Shown: positions 1 to 8,838, counted from the stretch's first letter. The stretch: 64,000 nt of DNA from Candidatus Flexicrinis affinis (GCA_016716525.1 JADJWE010000009.1:558001-622000); one strand, 5' to 3'. Program-made: numbers and translations. The notes: a model not told the origin generated them from the letters alone.

Positions 1-23
1 CGTGTGTGGTAGGGACGCGATAC

Positions 24-638
24 ATGGTGTCCGCCGTTGGTCAGGAAGTACGATCTGTGCTCAACAAACTCGTCCGATTTGCCCGCAAGGGATTTCGCAT
101 TCTGTACCGTCGTCTGCGCGATCAAGGTGTGCGGACGACTCTCGTATGGGTATATGGACGCGGCCTATCCAAGCTGACCGGTGTACCGCTGCTGCAGTAC
201 AGCCGCGTGACTCCGCAGCTCTACGTCGGCCCGCAGTTCAATGCGCGCGGCAAGCGTCACCTCGAAGCCCACGGCATCACCGCGTCGGTCAACCTGCGCA
301 CCGAGTTTGACGACGCGGCGCATGGTTTGGCGCTGGATCACTACTTGCACCTGCCGGTGGTTGACGACTCCGCGCCGACCATCGAGCAGTTCGAGCGCGG
401 AGCCGCGTTTATCCACGAGCAGATCGAGGCGGGACGGGCGGTTTACATTCACTGCGCAGGCGGAGTGGGGCGCGCGCCGACCATCGCCGCGGCTTACCTG
501 ATCTCGACCGGCAAGTCGCTGGACGACGCGCTGGCGGCGATCCGCAAAGTGCGGCCCTTCGTCAGCATCACGCCGCCGCAGATGGAACAGCTTCGCGCCT
601 ATGAGGCGCAGCTCAGCGAACCGGAGCCTGCCGCATGA
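24..638 (+). CDS. Dual-specificity protein phosphatase-like protein
   Basis: This is a cysteine-based phosphatase of the dual-specificity/tyrosine phosphatase superfamily. It should hydrolyse phosphate esters on proteins or small molecules through a phosphocysteine intermediate. The signature HCAGGVGR (HC-x5-R) lies at residues 143-150, with Cys144 as nucleophile and Arg150 binding phosphate. Asp114 or Asp115 in the PVVDDSAP loop is the likely general acid. A basic stretch of about 50 residues precedes the domain. I start at the ATG at 24 because AGGGA lies 8 nt upstream; an in-frame GTG at 6 exists and the window edge prevents ruling out a longer form. Its stop overlaps the next ATG (ATGA), so the two genes are probably translated together. 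The substrate is not readable from the sequence. Confidence 0.85.
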   Translation: MVSAVGQEVRSVLNKLVRFARKGFRILYRRLRDQGVRTTLVWVYGRGLSKLTGVPLLQYSRVTPQLYVGPQFNARGKRHLEAHGITASVNLRTEFDDAAHGLALDHYLHLPVVDDSAPTIEQFERGAAFIHEQIEAGRAVYIHCAGGVGRAPTIAAAYLISTGKSLDDALAAIRKVRPFVSITPPQMEQLRAYEAQLSEPEPAA

Positions 639-1228
639 ACATCCTGCGCAAAGAAACCCCGATCTATATCGTCAGCGGGCTGCCGCGCTCCGGCACGTCG
701 CTGATGATGCAAATGCTGGAGGCTGGCGGCGTACCGGTGATGGTCGACTCTGAGCGGCCGGCCGACGAGAGCAACCCGCGCGGCTACTACGAGTATGCAC
801 CGGTGAAGCGGCTGTATGCCGGCGACGCGGCGTGGCTGCGCGGCGCGCGCGGCAAGGCGGTCAAGGTGGTGTCGGCGCTGCTCAGCGCACTGCCGGCGAT
901 CCACACCTACCGCGTGATCTTCATGCAACGCCCGCTGGACGAGGTACTGCGTTCGCAGAGCGCGATGCTGACGCGGCTGAACCGCGAAACCGCAGAAACC
1001 GACGACAGGATGCTGGAAGACACTGAGCGCCACCTGTGGGCGATCGATCAGTGGCTGTCGACTCAGCGCGGCGTGTCGGCGCTGCATGTCGGCTATCACG
1101 ACGTGCTGGCCGATCCGCGCGCGCAGGCCGAAGCGGTGGCGAAGTTCCTCGGCTTGAAACCCGACATCGACGCGATGGTCAAGGTGGTCGATCCGGCGCT
1201 GCACCGCGAACGCAGCGAACCGGAGTAG
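635..1228 (+). CDS. Sulfotransferase family protein
   Basis: A small PAPS-dependent sulfotransferase-like protein of 197 residues. The N-terminal strand and loop IVSGLPRSGTS (residues 12-22) matches the 5'-phosphosulfate-binding loop of the family. The later segment RPLDEVLRSQ resembles the 3'-phosphate-binding motif. Most family members are 250-300 residues, so this is a compact version of the fold. It overlaps the phosphatase stop codon by 4 nt, implying one transcript and translational coupling. Pairing of a phosphatase-fold and a sulfotransferase-fold gene suggests modification of a shared small substrate, but that is inference. The acceptor is unknown. Confidence 0.75.
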   Translation: MNILRKETPIYIVSGLPRSGTSLMMQMLEAGGVPVMVDSERPADESNPRGYYEYAPVKRLYAGDAAWLRGARGKAVKVVSALLSALPAIHTYRVIFMQRPLDEVLRSQSAMLTRLNRETAETDDRMLEDTERHLWAIDQWLSTQRGVSALHVGYHDVLADPRAQAEAVAKFLGLKPDIDAMVKVVDPALHRERSEPE

Positions 1229-1403
1229 CCGTGGCAATCGGCACGCCCCGGCGTGTCGAATGACACTGTCGTCCGAAACGAAGACGCGACATCCTCATCC
1301 TTATAGACAATGAACCGGTCAATTGCGTACGAGGCTCGCAGCCGTGCGATGCGCGATTCGCCGGTATTTGTGCGTGTCAAATACGAGATAGAGGGTTATT
1401 CCG

Positions 1404-1850
1404 ATGAGCAGCACCGCAACCGTACCGCATTCTGTGCCCGAGCCTCACAGCCGTCCGCTCAGCGTGCTGGCGTTCGCGTGGATCGTTACGCTCGCCGTGT
1501 CGTTCATGCCGGACATTCTGATCACCGAGCTTCGCATCGACTGGCCGATCCCGCTGCTTTGGACGAAGGTGATCGCGCTTGCCTTCTTCTTTGGGATCAC
1601 GTTTGTTTGGGCCGAAGTGCGAGCGCTGCGCTTCTACTTCATTCTGTTTGCCACCCTGACGCTCGCCACCGGGCTGACAACATGGGTAGCTGGGACCGAG
1701 TTCTGGCGCGGCACGTTTACCGGCAGCGGGTTTACGGCTCGGATGCTACCTGAACAGCTGCTGCGGCTGATCGTCGCGCTGATCGTGCTGGCCGCGCTCT
1801 TTGCGATCTACCGTCGTGGCGAACGGTTCTTTTCCGCGTCGGCAACCTGA
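1404..1850 (+). pseudogene. CPBP-family intramembrane protease, N-terminal part (frameshifted)
   Basis: This reading frame encodes about four hydrophobic segments and ends at a TGA at 1848-1850. A GAGGG ribosome-binding site lies about 7 nt before the ATG. Its last residues (YRRGERFFSASAT) break off where CPBP proteins normally continue into a conserved linker (GNLSAPARPVPLLGI-like). That linker is encoded in the adjacent frame from about position 1832. Adding one T to the run at 1830-1833 joins the two parts into one protein of about 309 residues, a normal CPBP length. I read this as the first half of one gene split by a one-base loss. The cause could be sequencing error, true mutation or -1 slippage. 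Confidence 0.7.
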
Positions 1851-1945
1851 GCGCACCCGCCCGGCCTGTTCCGCTGCTGGGCATCGACGCGTCCGTCCGC
1901 TGGTCGCGGCTGGGCTGGATCTCGGCGCTGTGCATTGCGCTAGGC

Positions 1946-2332
1946 GTGGGGGCGTTTGTATTTCTATTTGGGAACGTGTCGCTGGGCGCGCTGGACAGCG
2001 TGATTCCGTTACTGCCGGCGGTGCTGCTCTTCGCGGCCATGAACGCCTTCAACGAAGAACTGCCGATGCGTACGGCACTGCTGGCCCCGCTGCGTGACGC
2101 TGTCGGGGCGCATCAGGCGGTCCTGATGACGGCAGCACTGTTCGGCCTGTGGCACTTCTACGGCGTGCCCTATGGCGTGCTCGGCGTCGTGATGTCCGCC
2201 GCGTTGGGCTGGTTCATCGGCAAGTGCATGGTCGAGACCGACGGCCTGTTCTGGCCATGGTTCATCCACTTCGTGCAGGACATCGTGATTTTCAGCGCGA
2301 TCGCGATCGGCAGCATTACGCCGGGCGGATGA
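1946..2332 (+). pseudogene. CPBP-family intramembrane metalloprotease, catalytic C-terminal part
   Basis: This part carries the catalytic motifs of CPBP (Rce1-like/Abi) membrane proteases. These are NEELPMR (EExxxR) near residue 32 from this GTG, FGLWHFYG with a conserved histidine, and the late HFVQD histidine. The family cleaves or processes membrane-associated peptides or acts in self-immunity and protein secretion. The GTG at 1946 is only the first standard start codon in frame. Recognisable family sequence extends upstream to about 1832, so this is not a natural start. All catalytic motifs are intact, so a corrected or slippage-derived product could be active. It ends 6 nt before the convergent GNAT gene. 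Confidence 0.75.
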
Positions 2333-2338
2333 CGCCGC

Positions 2339-3295
2339 CTACACCTGAAGCGCGAAGGTGATCCGGCTGAACGGGTCGCTTTCGACATCCGGCCCGAACA
2401 ATCCCGCTGTTTCGCGGTCGACGATCAGGCGCAGGGCGTGGTACTTCTCGCGGTGTGCCCAGTCGCGCAGGGCTGTCAGCAGCACCGGGTTCATCGGCCG
2501 CGCCGACCAGCCCCACAGGTCGACGATGCGCGGGTCGTGCGGGACAGGCTGCGCGCAAATCAATACCTCATGGCCGCTGGCATTGAGTTTCACGCGACTG
2601 ATGTCGCGCTGGGCGAGCTGCGGGATGACCTCCCACACCGACACCCACACCGACTCCCACAGCATTGATGCGCTTTCGGTACGCCCAAAGGTCATCAGCA
2701 TGCCGTCGATCTGGTCGACGCCGGATTTGGAGTGTTCGGTAACTTGATAGAATCCTTGGCCGGCCTTGGAAGGCACAAGGTAGCGCCCGACGCGCGCTAG
2801 CGGTGCGAACCCGCGCTGGCGATAGAACTGCGCGTCGTCGCCGGTCTCGCTGGGCAGCGAGACGGTCAGACGTTTGTCGGGCAAATGGCGCGCCACGTCG
2901 CCTGCGCGGCGCAACAATGCGTCGGCGATCTCGGCGTCCGGCCCGGTCGATCCGCCGGTGACCAGATACGCCAGATGCAGATGCCCACCGAACGGCGCCG
3001 GTTCGTAGCCCGGATAGGCTTCCAGATAACCGACGATCTCGCCGCGGCGTTCCGCGACGAGCGCCAGACCGATGCCGTGGAGCAGACGTCCAAGCGCAAT
3101 CGCCGCTGTCTCGACGCTCATCCACGGCCCGCCGTGCGTCCAGCGTTCATAGACAGTGAGCGAGTCGTAGGGCAAGTTTTCGACGCTGCCGCTGGCGGTC
3201 AGGCGCTGCCACACGGGAATGCGCGAGCGAAACAACATGCAGATCGCGCGCGTATCATCCAACAGCGCCTCGCGTACCGTGATCTGTTCGGCCAT
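2339..3295 (-). CDS. GNAT family N-acetyltransferase
   Basis: A 318-residue protein beginning ITVREALLDDTRAICMLF, the typical first strand and helix of a GNAT fold, followed by a GEIVGYLEAYPGY segment that matches strands 3-4. The second half (NPVLLTALRDWAHREKYHALRLIVD...) looks like a second, degenerate GNAT half. GNAT enzymes transfer acyl groups from acyl-CoA to amines; the substrate cannot be told. I start at the ATG at 3295 because AAGGAAG lies upstream and a longer form would overlap the Clp gene. It is the last gene of a minus-strand operon after the transporter and the Clp ATPase, with a 40-nt gap. Confidence 0.75.
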   Translation of the reverse strand: MAEQITVREALLDDTRAICMLFRSRIPVWQRLTASGSVENLPYDSLTVYERWTHGGPWMSVETAAIALGRLLHGIGLALVAERRGEIVGYLEAYPGYEPAPFGGHLHLAYLVTGGSTGPDAEIADALLRRAGDVARHLPDKRLTVSLPSETGDDAQFYRQRGFAPLARVGRYLVPSKAGQGFYQVTEHSKSGVDQIDGMLMTFGRTESASMLWESVWVSVWEVIPQLAQRDISRVKLNASGHEVLICAQPVPHDPRIVDLWGWSARPMNPVLLTALRDWAHREKYHALRLIVDRETAGLFGPDVESDPFSRITFALQV

Positions 3296-3335
3296 CAGCC
3301 GCCTGCTTCCTTGTGCGGGGCAACGGAGGGACTCG

Positions 3336-5561
3336 TCATGCCGAGATCTCCTGCCCATCTTTCACTGCGCTGAATGTCAGGCCGTCCTCGCCGCTTCCGA
3401 CGTGGATTTCGGTGCCGGCCTCGGGGTTGGCCTTGAGCATGAACTCGGCGAGCGGCACGCGCACGAACCGCTGGATGATGCGGCGCAGCGGACGCGCGCC
3501 GTATTCCGGCTCGTCGTACTGAGTCATCATCCAGTCGACCGAGTCGTCGCCGAACGACAGCGTGATACCGCGCTCAGCCACCAGCTGCGCTTCCTTCTTG
3601 AGCTGAAGCAGCAGGATTCTGCGCAGGCTGTCGCCGTTGAGCGCGTTGAACATGACGACTTCGTCAAGGCGGTTGAGAAACTCCGGCCGGAAGTACTCGC
3701 GCACCTCGTCCATTGCGGCCTCGCGCACCTCGTCGTCAATGACCGGTACGGCAAGCTGCCTGCTGCCGAGGTTGCTGGTCAGGATGATGACCGTCTCGCT
3801 GAAGCTGACGGTGTTGCCGCGTCCGTCGGTCAGGCGGCCTTCTTCCATCATCTGCAGCAGGATGTCCATGACCTGCAAATGCGCCTTCTCGACCTCGTCG
3901 AACAGCACGAGCAGGTAAGGCTGTTTCTTGACGCGCTCGGTGAGCTGACCGCCGGCCTCGCTGTCGACGTAGCCGGACGGCGAACCGAGCAGGCGGTTGA
4001 TGCTGCTTTCGTCCTTGAACTCGGACATATCCAGCGGCAGCATAGCCGACTCGCTGCCGAACATGAACTCGGCCAGCGCCTTCGCCAGCTCGGACTTGCC
4101 GACGCCGGTCGGTCCGAGAAACAGGAACGACCCGATCGGGCGCTTGGGGTCCTTGAGGCCGACGCGCGCCGCTTTGATCGCGCGGCTGACGGCGATCACG
4201 GCCTGATCCTGCCCGATGATGCGCTCCTGAATGTGCTCGACCATGCTGGCGTAGCGGCTGCGTTCGTCGGCACCCAGCTTGTTGACCGGCACGCCGGTGA
4301 CCTGACTGGCGGCGAGTGTGACGTCTTCTGCGTCGAGGCGCGTGTCGGCGAGTTCGGGCCGGAACGCCAGATGCGACTGCTTGCTCATGTTGACCATCGC
4401 GGCGGTGCGGTGCATCAGATGCTCGGCGCTGCGCGGCAGCGGCAGCGCGCCCATGTAGCGCTTTGCCAGCGTGACGGCCAGCCGGATCGCTTCGTCGTCG
4501 ATCTCGAGGCCGTAGTCGGCTTCGAACTTCTCTTTGCTAACGGTCACGATCGCGATCGACTCGTCAATCGACGGTTCCGGCACGCGCAGCATCTGGCTGT
4601 TCTCGGCGAGGCTGCTCACGGTGAGCAGACGGCCGTTGTATTCCTGCTCGGTGGTCGTGCCGATGATGACCGGATTATCGCTGAGGAATGCCTTCTGGAG
4701 GGTGGCGGTCGCCTTGTTGAACTCGGCCTTGGCCGGCCCGCCGAAGAAGCGGTGCAGGTGCGGCACGAATAGGATGCCGTCGCCGGCTTTGGCGAGGCCG
4801 GCGCGCACGGCGTTCAGATCGTTGTCGAGCAGGGCGGTTTCGTCCAGCGTGACCAGCGACTTGAGGCCGGTCGGCCCTTTGCCTTCGCCCATCAGCACAC
4901 CGAGGCTGTAGACCAGCGTGCGCTTGCCGACGCCGTCCGGCCCGACGAGGATGACGTGGCGGTTGACCGACTGCGAGAGGATGTTCATCATGTCGCGCAG
5001 CAGCGACTCGCGGAAGTAGACCGGTTTGGCGTCGCCGGCCTTGGTCGTCGCCACGACATCGCGCGCCGTGCTGTCTTTGCGCACGATTTTGCCGGATGCG
5101 CGCGCATCTTGAATCGACTTGGGCGTCACGCCGTACTGGCGCAGGATGCCCGACGTGCTCATGCTGCTCTCGGCCAGCACTTGCAGCGCGTGATCGGTAT
5201 CGACGCGGGTCTCGTTGGCTCCTTGCGCCACCGACAGCGCATCGTCCAGCATAATTACGGTCTGCCGGCTGAGCGGCACGGTCGCGCCGCCCTTGGCGAG
5301 AAAATCGAGATTGCCGGGCTGGTCGCGGTTGACGTCGACCGCCAGCTCGACCTGCCGTTCGATCTGCCGCTTCTGGAAATTGCGCGACACGCTGAGGACG
5401 TCCAACAGGCGCGCTGCCGCCGTGTCCGACTGGCGGGTCAGGGCCAGCAGGACCAGCTCGGGCGTGAGGTACGTAGCGCGGCGGTTGACCACGACCTGTG
5501 CGGCGGCGCTCATCGCCTCGGACAGGTCGCGCGAGAGCAAATCCGGATTAAGCTGTGCCAT
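3336..5561 (-). CDS. Clp/Hsp100-type AAA+ ATPase with degenerate first ATPase domain
   Basis: A 741-residue protein with a Clp N-domain (about 1-145), two AAA+ modules and a C-terminal D2 small domain. Module 2 is complete: Walker A GPTGVGKS (483-490), Walker B LLVLFDEVEKAH (550-561), sensor-1 TSN (595-597), an arginine-finger region PEFLNRLDE and a GARPLRR sensor-2. Module 1 keeps a Walker A (GPDGVGKRT, 207-215), but the Walker B Asp-Glu is replaced by LFVPHLHRFFG (265-274). The sensor-2 segment is also unusual (LPRSAEH). Family members unfold or disaggregate proteins, often feeding ClpP. No ClpP-binding loop (IGF/LGF) is evident, so it may act alone. It overlaps the upstream transporter gene by 14 nt. 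Confidence 0.85.
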   Translation of the reverse strand: MAQLNPDLLSRDLSEAMSAAAQVVVNRRATYLTPELVLLALTRQSDTAAARLLDVLSVSRNFQKRQIERQVELAVDVNRDQPGNLDFLAKGGATVPLSRQTVIMLDDALSVAQGANETRVDTDHALQVLAESSMSTSGILRQYGVTPKSIQDARASGKIVRKDSTARDVVATTKAGDAKPVYFRESLLRDMMNILSQSVNRHVILVGPDGVGKRTLVYSLGVLMGEGKGPTGLKSLVTLDETALLDNDLNAVRAGLAKAGDGILFVPHLHRFFGGPAKAEFNKATATLQKAFLSDNPVIIGTTTEQEYNGRLLTVSSLAENSQMLRVPEPSIDESIAIVTVSKEKFEADYGLEIDDEAIRLAVTLAKRYMGALPLPRSAEHLMHRTAAMVNMSKQSHLAFRPELADTRLDAEDVTLAASQVTGVPVNKLGADERSRYASMVEHIQERIIGQDQAVIAVSRAIKAARVGLKDPKRPIGSFLFLGPTGVGKSELAKALAEFMFGSESAMLPLDMSEFKDESSINRLLGSPSGYVDSEAGGQLTERVKKQPYLLVLFDEVEKAHLQVMDILLQMMEEGRLTDGRGNTVSFSETVIILTSNLGSRQLAVPVIDDEVREAAMDEVREYFRPEFLNRLDEVVMFNALNGDSLRRILLLQLKKEAQLVAERGITLSFGDDSVDWMMTQYDEPEYGARPLRRIIQRFVRVPLAEFMLKANPEAGTEIHVGSGEDGLTFSAVKDGQEISA

Positions 5562-6864
5562 AAGTTTCGGATGTCTCCATCGGTTCGATGATGAGTTCGT
5601 CAGGTACGGATTCGCGGTCGCCGAGCACGTCCTTCACGTAGACCTCGTCCAGCAGCACCAGCAGGATCGCCATCAGCGGCACGGCGAACATGATGCCGAG
5701 GAAGCCGAAGAAAATGCCGAACACGATCTGCCCGATCAGGATCAGCACGGGCGGCATATTCATATCTTCGTTCGCCAAAATCGGCGAGACGACTTGGCTT
5801 TGCACAAAGCTGACACCGTACACGATCAGGACGATCACAAGCAGCCGGTCGGGCGTCTGCACGGCGCCGACCAGCAGAGCCGGGATCAGCGCCAGCAGCG
5901 GCCCGAAGTTCGGGATGAACGACGCCACACCGGCAATCACGCCAAGCGCCGCCCACTGCGTGCGCAGGTCGGCAAGCACAAGCAGCAAAATGCCGGTCAG
6001 TACGCCTGCGACCAGCATCGAGACGCCGGTAATCTTCAGCCATGCGCGGATGGCCTCGTCCATGCGGTTGAGGATCGTGCGCATGCGGCTGCGATACCCG
6101 ACCGGCGTATAAAGGATGATACGGTCGACATAGCGTCCCGGTTCCGCCAGAAAGTACATGCTGATGAAGACGACGATCAGCGTACTGAGCAGGAAGTTGG
6201 CGACGCCGCCCAGCAGCGGGAGGACCGACCCGCCGACCGTGCCCAGCGCGGATAAAAGCTGAGTGCCGATGTCTTGCAGAACGGACTGGCTGATGTTGAG
6301 GGTCAGGCTGGGCTCGATGACGCCGACCATCTGCGCGATGGTGGGGGCGATACCGGGGCGCCGCAAGGCGCCCACAATGTCGAGCGACGCCACACCTGCC
6401 GCACCGGAGTCAAGGCCGGCGGTACTGCCGAAGATACTGGTCAGGTCGACGTTTTCGAGGAAGGGGATCTCGTTGAGGACGCGACCGCCGTCCCACCACT
6501 CCGACACGCGAGCGATGCCGGCCGGAATCGTCGTATTGAGGAGCGTGACGAACTGCTCGATGATCTGCTGGGAAGCGACCGCGGACAGAATCATCAACAC
6601 AAGCACAACACCGACCAGCGTGATGATGATGGCCGTACCGCGGCCCATCTTGCGACCACCGTTGAACGGCAGTGTAATCTTCGTCAGGCGCCGGATCGGA
6701 ATAGTGAAAAAGATGACCAGCACGATCGACGTGAAGGTCAGCAGCAGAATGCTGCGAATCTGCCAGAGCGCAAGGATGATGATTCCGGTCAGGAACAGCA
6801 GGAAAACCCAGTTGGACGACCACCGGTTGGTGACGGGAGTCGCGGAGTTCGGGGCTGTGGACAT
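5548..6864 (-). CDS. AI-2E family transporter (PerM-like membrane protein)
   Basis: A 438-residue polytopic membrane protein of the AI-2E/PerM family. It has two N-terminal hydrophobic segments (LLFLTGIIILALW and SIVLVIFFTI), a soluble loop, and a cluster of membrane segments near the C terminus (GVIAGVASFIPNFGPLLALIPALLVG, which is the family's characteristic PNxGP region). Members export autoinducer-2 or act as Na+/H+ antiporters; most have no tested substrate. I chose the ATG at 6864 because upstream residues in that frame are not membrane-like and run into low-quality basic sequence. It is first in a minus-strand operon with the Clp-type ATPase and GNAT genes. It is divergent from the TetR gene, so that regulator might also control it. 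Confidence 0.85.
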   Translation of the reverse strand: MSTAPNSATPVTNRWSSNWVFLLFLTGIIILALWQIRSILLLTFTSIVLVIFFTIPIRRLTKITLPFNGGRKMGRGTAIIITLVGVVLVLMILSAVASQQIIEQFVTLLNTTIPAGIARVSEWWDGGRVLNEIPFLENVDLTSIFGSTAGLDSGAAGVASLDIVGALRRPGIAPTIAQMVGVIEPSLTLNISQSVLQDIGTQLLSALGTVGGSVLPLLGGVANFLLSTLIVVFISMYFLAEPGRYVDRIILYTPVGYRSRMRTILNRMDEAIRAWLKITGVSMLVAGVLTGILLLVLADLRTQWAALGVIAGVASFIPNFGPLLALIPALLVGAVQTPDRLLVIVLIVYGVSFVQSQVVSPILANEDMNMPPVLILIGQIVFGIFFGFLGIMFAVPLMAILLVLLDEVYVKDVLGDRESVPDELIIEPMETSETYGTA

Positions 6865-7020
6865 AGACGTTCGAGTCCTCGATTCGTGCAGCCTCTCAAT
6901 GATAACGTACTTTCGCCTGTGCGAAGAAGACTGGCTACCTGCTGTTCGGGCGCTGGTTGCCCTGTGTGATCGACTGGCAGCACGCGTCAGCATGCGATGT
7001 TGCGGTGTGGGTTTGGGGGC

Positions 7021-7048
7021 TTGACAACGTTTCAAAAGCCTATATGCT
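7021..7048 (+). promoter_or_regulatory. Sigma-70-type promoter of the TetR gene
   Basis: TTGACA at 7021-7026 and TATGCT at 7043-7048 are separated by 16 nt, close to the bacterial housekeeping consensus. The start of transcription would be near 7055, immediately before the palindromic operator. A GAGG ribosome-binding site at 7078-7081 precedes the GTG at 7091. Confidence 0.7.
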
Positions 7049-7056
7049 TTAGGAAT

Positions 7057-7073
7057 ACCTAATACTATTAGGT
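7057..7073. promoter_or_regulatory. 17-bp palindromic TetR operator
   Basis: ACCTAATA-C-TATTAGGT is a perfect inverted repeat with a single central base. It sits directly after the -10 box and 17 bp before the GTG of the TetR gene. Size, symmetry and position match an autoregulatory TetR-family operator. Because the AI-2E transporter gene is divergent from the same 226-bp gap, it may respond too. Confidence 0.75.
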
Positions 7074-7090
7074 TTACGAGGCGAAAAACC

Positions 7091-7726
7091 GTGAGCACCA
7101 CGAGATTCCCTACACCCAAGCAGCGGCGCCAGCGCCGCCGCGACGAGATGATCGAAGCGATTGTCGAGGCGTCGCGGACCATTATGCGCGAGCACGGAGT
7201 GGCCGCTCTGAACCTCAACGAAATCGCGCGCATGTTGGGCATTCGCGCGCCGTCGCTGTACGAGTACTTCCCCAACAAGATGGCGCTCTACGACCACCTA
7301 TTCCGGCTTGGGACGCGGCTCGCGCGCCAGAGCCTCGCCCATGTTGATGACGGCCCTGACGTAAACGTTTGGGAGGTTGCCGAGCGCGCCATGACGGCCT
7401 ACTTCCAATGGTCGATCGACAACCCCGACCTGTTCAAACTCGTGTTCGAGCGCCACGTGCCGGGGTTCGTGCCATCGGACGACACCATGGCGGAGATGAT
7501 CGAATTCCTGAAGGAAGGCACGGAGCGCATGCAGCGCGTGTTCAGGTCGCTGCCGGCGTCGCGGCGCCTGTCTGTCGAGCAGATGCGCGACATGTTCATC
7601 GCCATACAGCACGGAATCACTGCGCTGCATCTTGCCAACAGCCCCGACCTGCCATTGGGGCAGGGGCGCTACGGGGGCATGGTCCCGTTGGTGATCGCCA
7701 TGCTTCAGGCCGCATGGTCGGAATAG
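7091..7726 (+). CDS. TetR/AcrR family transcriptional regulator
   Basis: A 211-residue repressor with a basic N-terminal tail and a TetR DNA-binding domain. The helix-turn-helix spans roughly residues 38-58 (NLNEIARMLGIRAPSLYEYFPNK, ending in the family-typical YxYFPxK). The C-terminal half forms the ligand-binding and dimer domain; the ligand is unknown. The start is GTG, supported by a GAGG site 9 nt upstream and by homologous N-terminal content. A palindrome between promoter and start suggests it represses itself. Likely targets are its own gene, the divergent AI-2E transporter or the downstream mycothiol-dependent-type enzyme. Confidence 0.9.
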   Translation: MSTTRFPTPKQRRQRRRDEMIEAIVEASRTIMREHGVAALNLNEIARMLGIRAPSLYEYFPNKMALYDHLFRLGTRLARQSLAHVDDGPDVNVWEVAERAMTAYFQWSIDNPDLFKLVFERHVPGFVPSDDTMAEMIEFLKEGTERMQRVFRSLPASRRLSVEQMRDMFIAIQHGITALHLANSPDLPLGQGRYGGMVPLVIAMLQAAWSE

Positions 7727-7853
7727 CGAGTACACGTTGAATGTGCTGAGTCATGTGTAGGAGTCGCGCGCTGCTTGACTAGTTCGACACCGCGACACGG
7801 CTGATCCAATTCCGCAATTACGAGACGTTGTGCTAAAGGGAGAGGGGTTTGTC

Positions 7854-8726
7854 ATGAGCCAGTCCGCCGCCATTTCCGCGTTTCCGATCGAACGTTCCGC
7901 CACGCAGCACGTCCGCGAGATTCCGCCTCTAGCGCGATCCGAGGTGATGCCACAGGCGCGGGTCGAGCTTGACCGCTTCCTCGCACTCGTCGAGCATCTC
8001 TCGCCTGACGATCTTCAACAGCGCACCGACTGTGCGCTGTGGTCGGTCAAGGACATCGTCGCGCATCAGGCCAGCCACGTGACCGGGCTCGTCAGTGTGG
8101 GCGAATGCCTTAACCAGTTCAACCCGCGTAACTACCGCGAGTACACCGCAAAGGGCATGAACACGCTCGATGCGGCCAACCAGCGGCAGGTCGACATGCG
8201 CGCGGATCGCACGCTTGCAGAGTTGATCGCCGAGATGCGCGAAAATGCCGAACCGTCGTTTGCAGGCCGGCAGCGATTCCCGTTCTTCCTGCGTTGGGTC
8301 CGAATGCCGGTGCCGGGGTTTGACGGGCGCATTAGCATCGGCTATCTGATCGACACGATCTACACCCGCGACATGTGGATGCACCGCGTCGACATCGCCC
8401 GCGTCACCGGTCGCGAAATGGTCCTGACGCCCGAGCATGACGGCCGAATTGTCGCGCTGATCGTCCGCGAGGTCGATGGGCGGCTCGGCAAGGCGCTTGG
8501 AACGACGTCGGTGACGCTCCGGTTGACCGGCCCGGCAGGCGGCGAGTGGATTGCCGGCGGCGCAAACGCACCCTCTGCACTGCTCGAATTCGACCTCGTT
8601 GAGTTCAATCGGCTTGCGTCAGGACGTACCACCGCGCAGCACGTACTCGACCACGGCTTAGTGCGCATCGATGGCGAGCGGGCAGCTGCAGAGACGGCGC
8701 TCAGGAACATCGTCGTTCTGTACTAG
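7854..8726 (+). CDS. Maleylpyruvate isomerase/DinB-like mycothiol-dependent family protein
   Basis: A 290-residue protein with the DinB-fold metal-binding N-terminal domain of the mycothiol-dependent maleylpyruvate isomerase group. ARVELDRFLALVEHLSPDDLQQRTDCALWSVKDIVAHQASH contains the family-typical W-x-V-K-D-I-V-A-H with the first histidine ligand, and later histidines near MWMHRVDIAR complete a His-rich site. The C-terminal segment has an SCP2-like feel (VTLRLTGPAGGEW). Members catalyse thiol-dependent isomerisations or transfers; the substrate here is unknown. I use the ATG at 7854, preceded by a strong GGGAGAGGGG. It follows the TetR gene by 127 nt and may be under its control. Confidence 0.75.
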   Translation: MSQSAAISAFPIERSATQHVREIPPLARSEVMPQARVELDRFLALVEHLSPDDLQQRTDCALWSVKDIVAHQASHVTGLVSVGECLNQFNPRNYREYTAKGMNTLDAANQRQVDMRADRTLAELIAEMRENAEPSFAGRQRFPFFLRWVRMPVPGFDGRISIGYLIDTIYTRDMWMHRVDIARVTGREMVLTPEHDGRIVALIVREVDGRLGKALGTTSVTLRLTGPAGGEWIAGGANAPSALLEFDLVEFNRLASGRTTAQHVLDHGLVRIDGERAAAETALRNIVVLY

Positions 8727-8832
8727 GTCCGACACAGCACACATCGCAATCCCCCAACTTTGGTGGGCTGTGCAGGCGCGGCATAGGGTATCAATCAGCC
8801 CGGCGTAGGTGCAGAGCATCGTCGATTGCACG

Positions 8833-8838
8833 TATAAT
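8833..8838 (+). promoter_or_regulatory. Consensus -10 box before the lipoprotein gene
   Basis: A perfect TATAAT lies 48 bp before the lipoprotein ATG. No good -35 box is visible 16-18 bp upstream, so strength is uncertain. The preceding 100 bp after the mycothiol-dependent-type gene show no other convincing element. Confidence 0.45.

Noticed and set aside
3219..4772. Long open frame opposite the Clp-type ATPase gene
   Set aside because: It lies antisense to a well-supported gene, has no recognisable domain and owes its length to GC-rich third positions.
6865..7278. 138-residue N-terminal extension of the AI-2E-type transporter
   Set aside because: The extra part is basic, not membrane-like, and would run across the TetR promoter and operator; the ATG at 6864 gives the family start.
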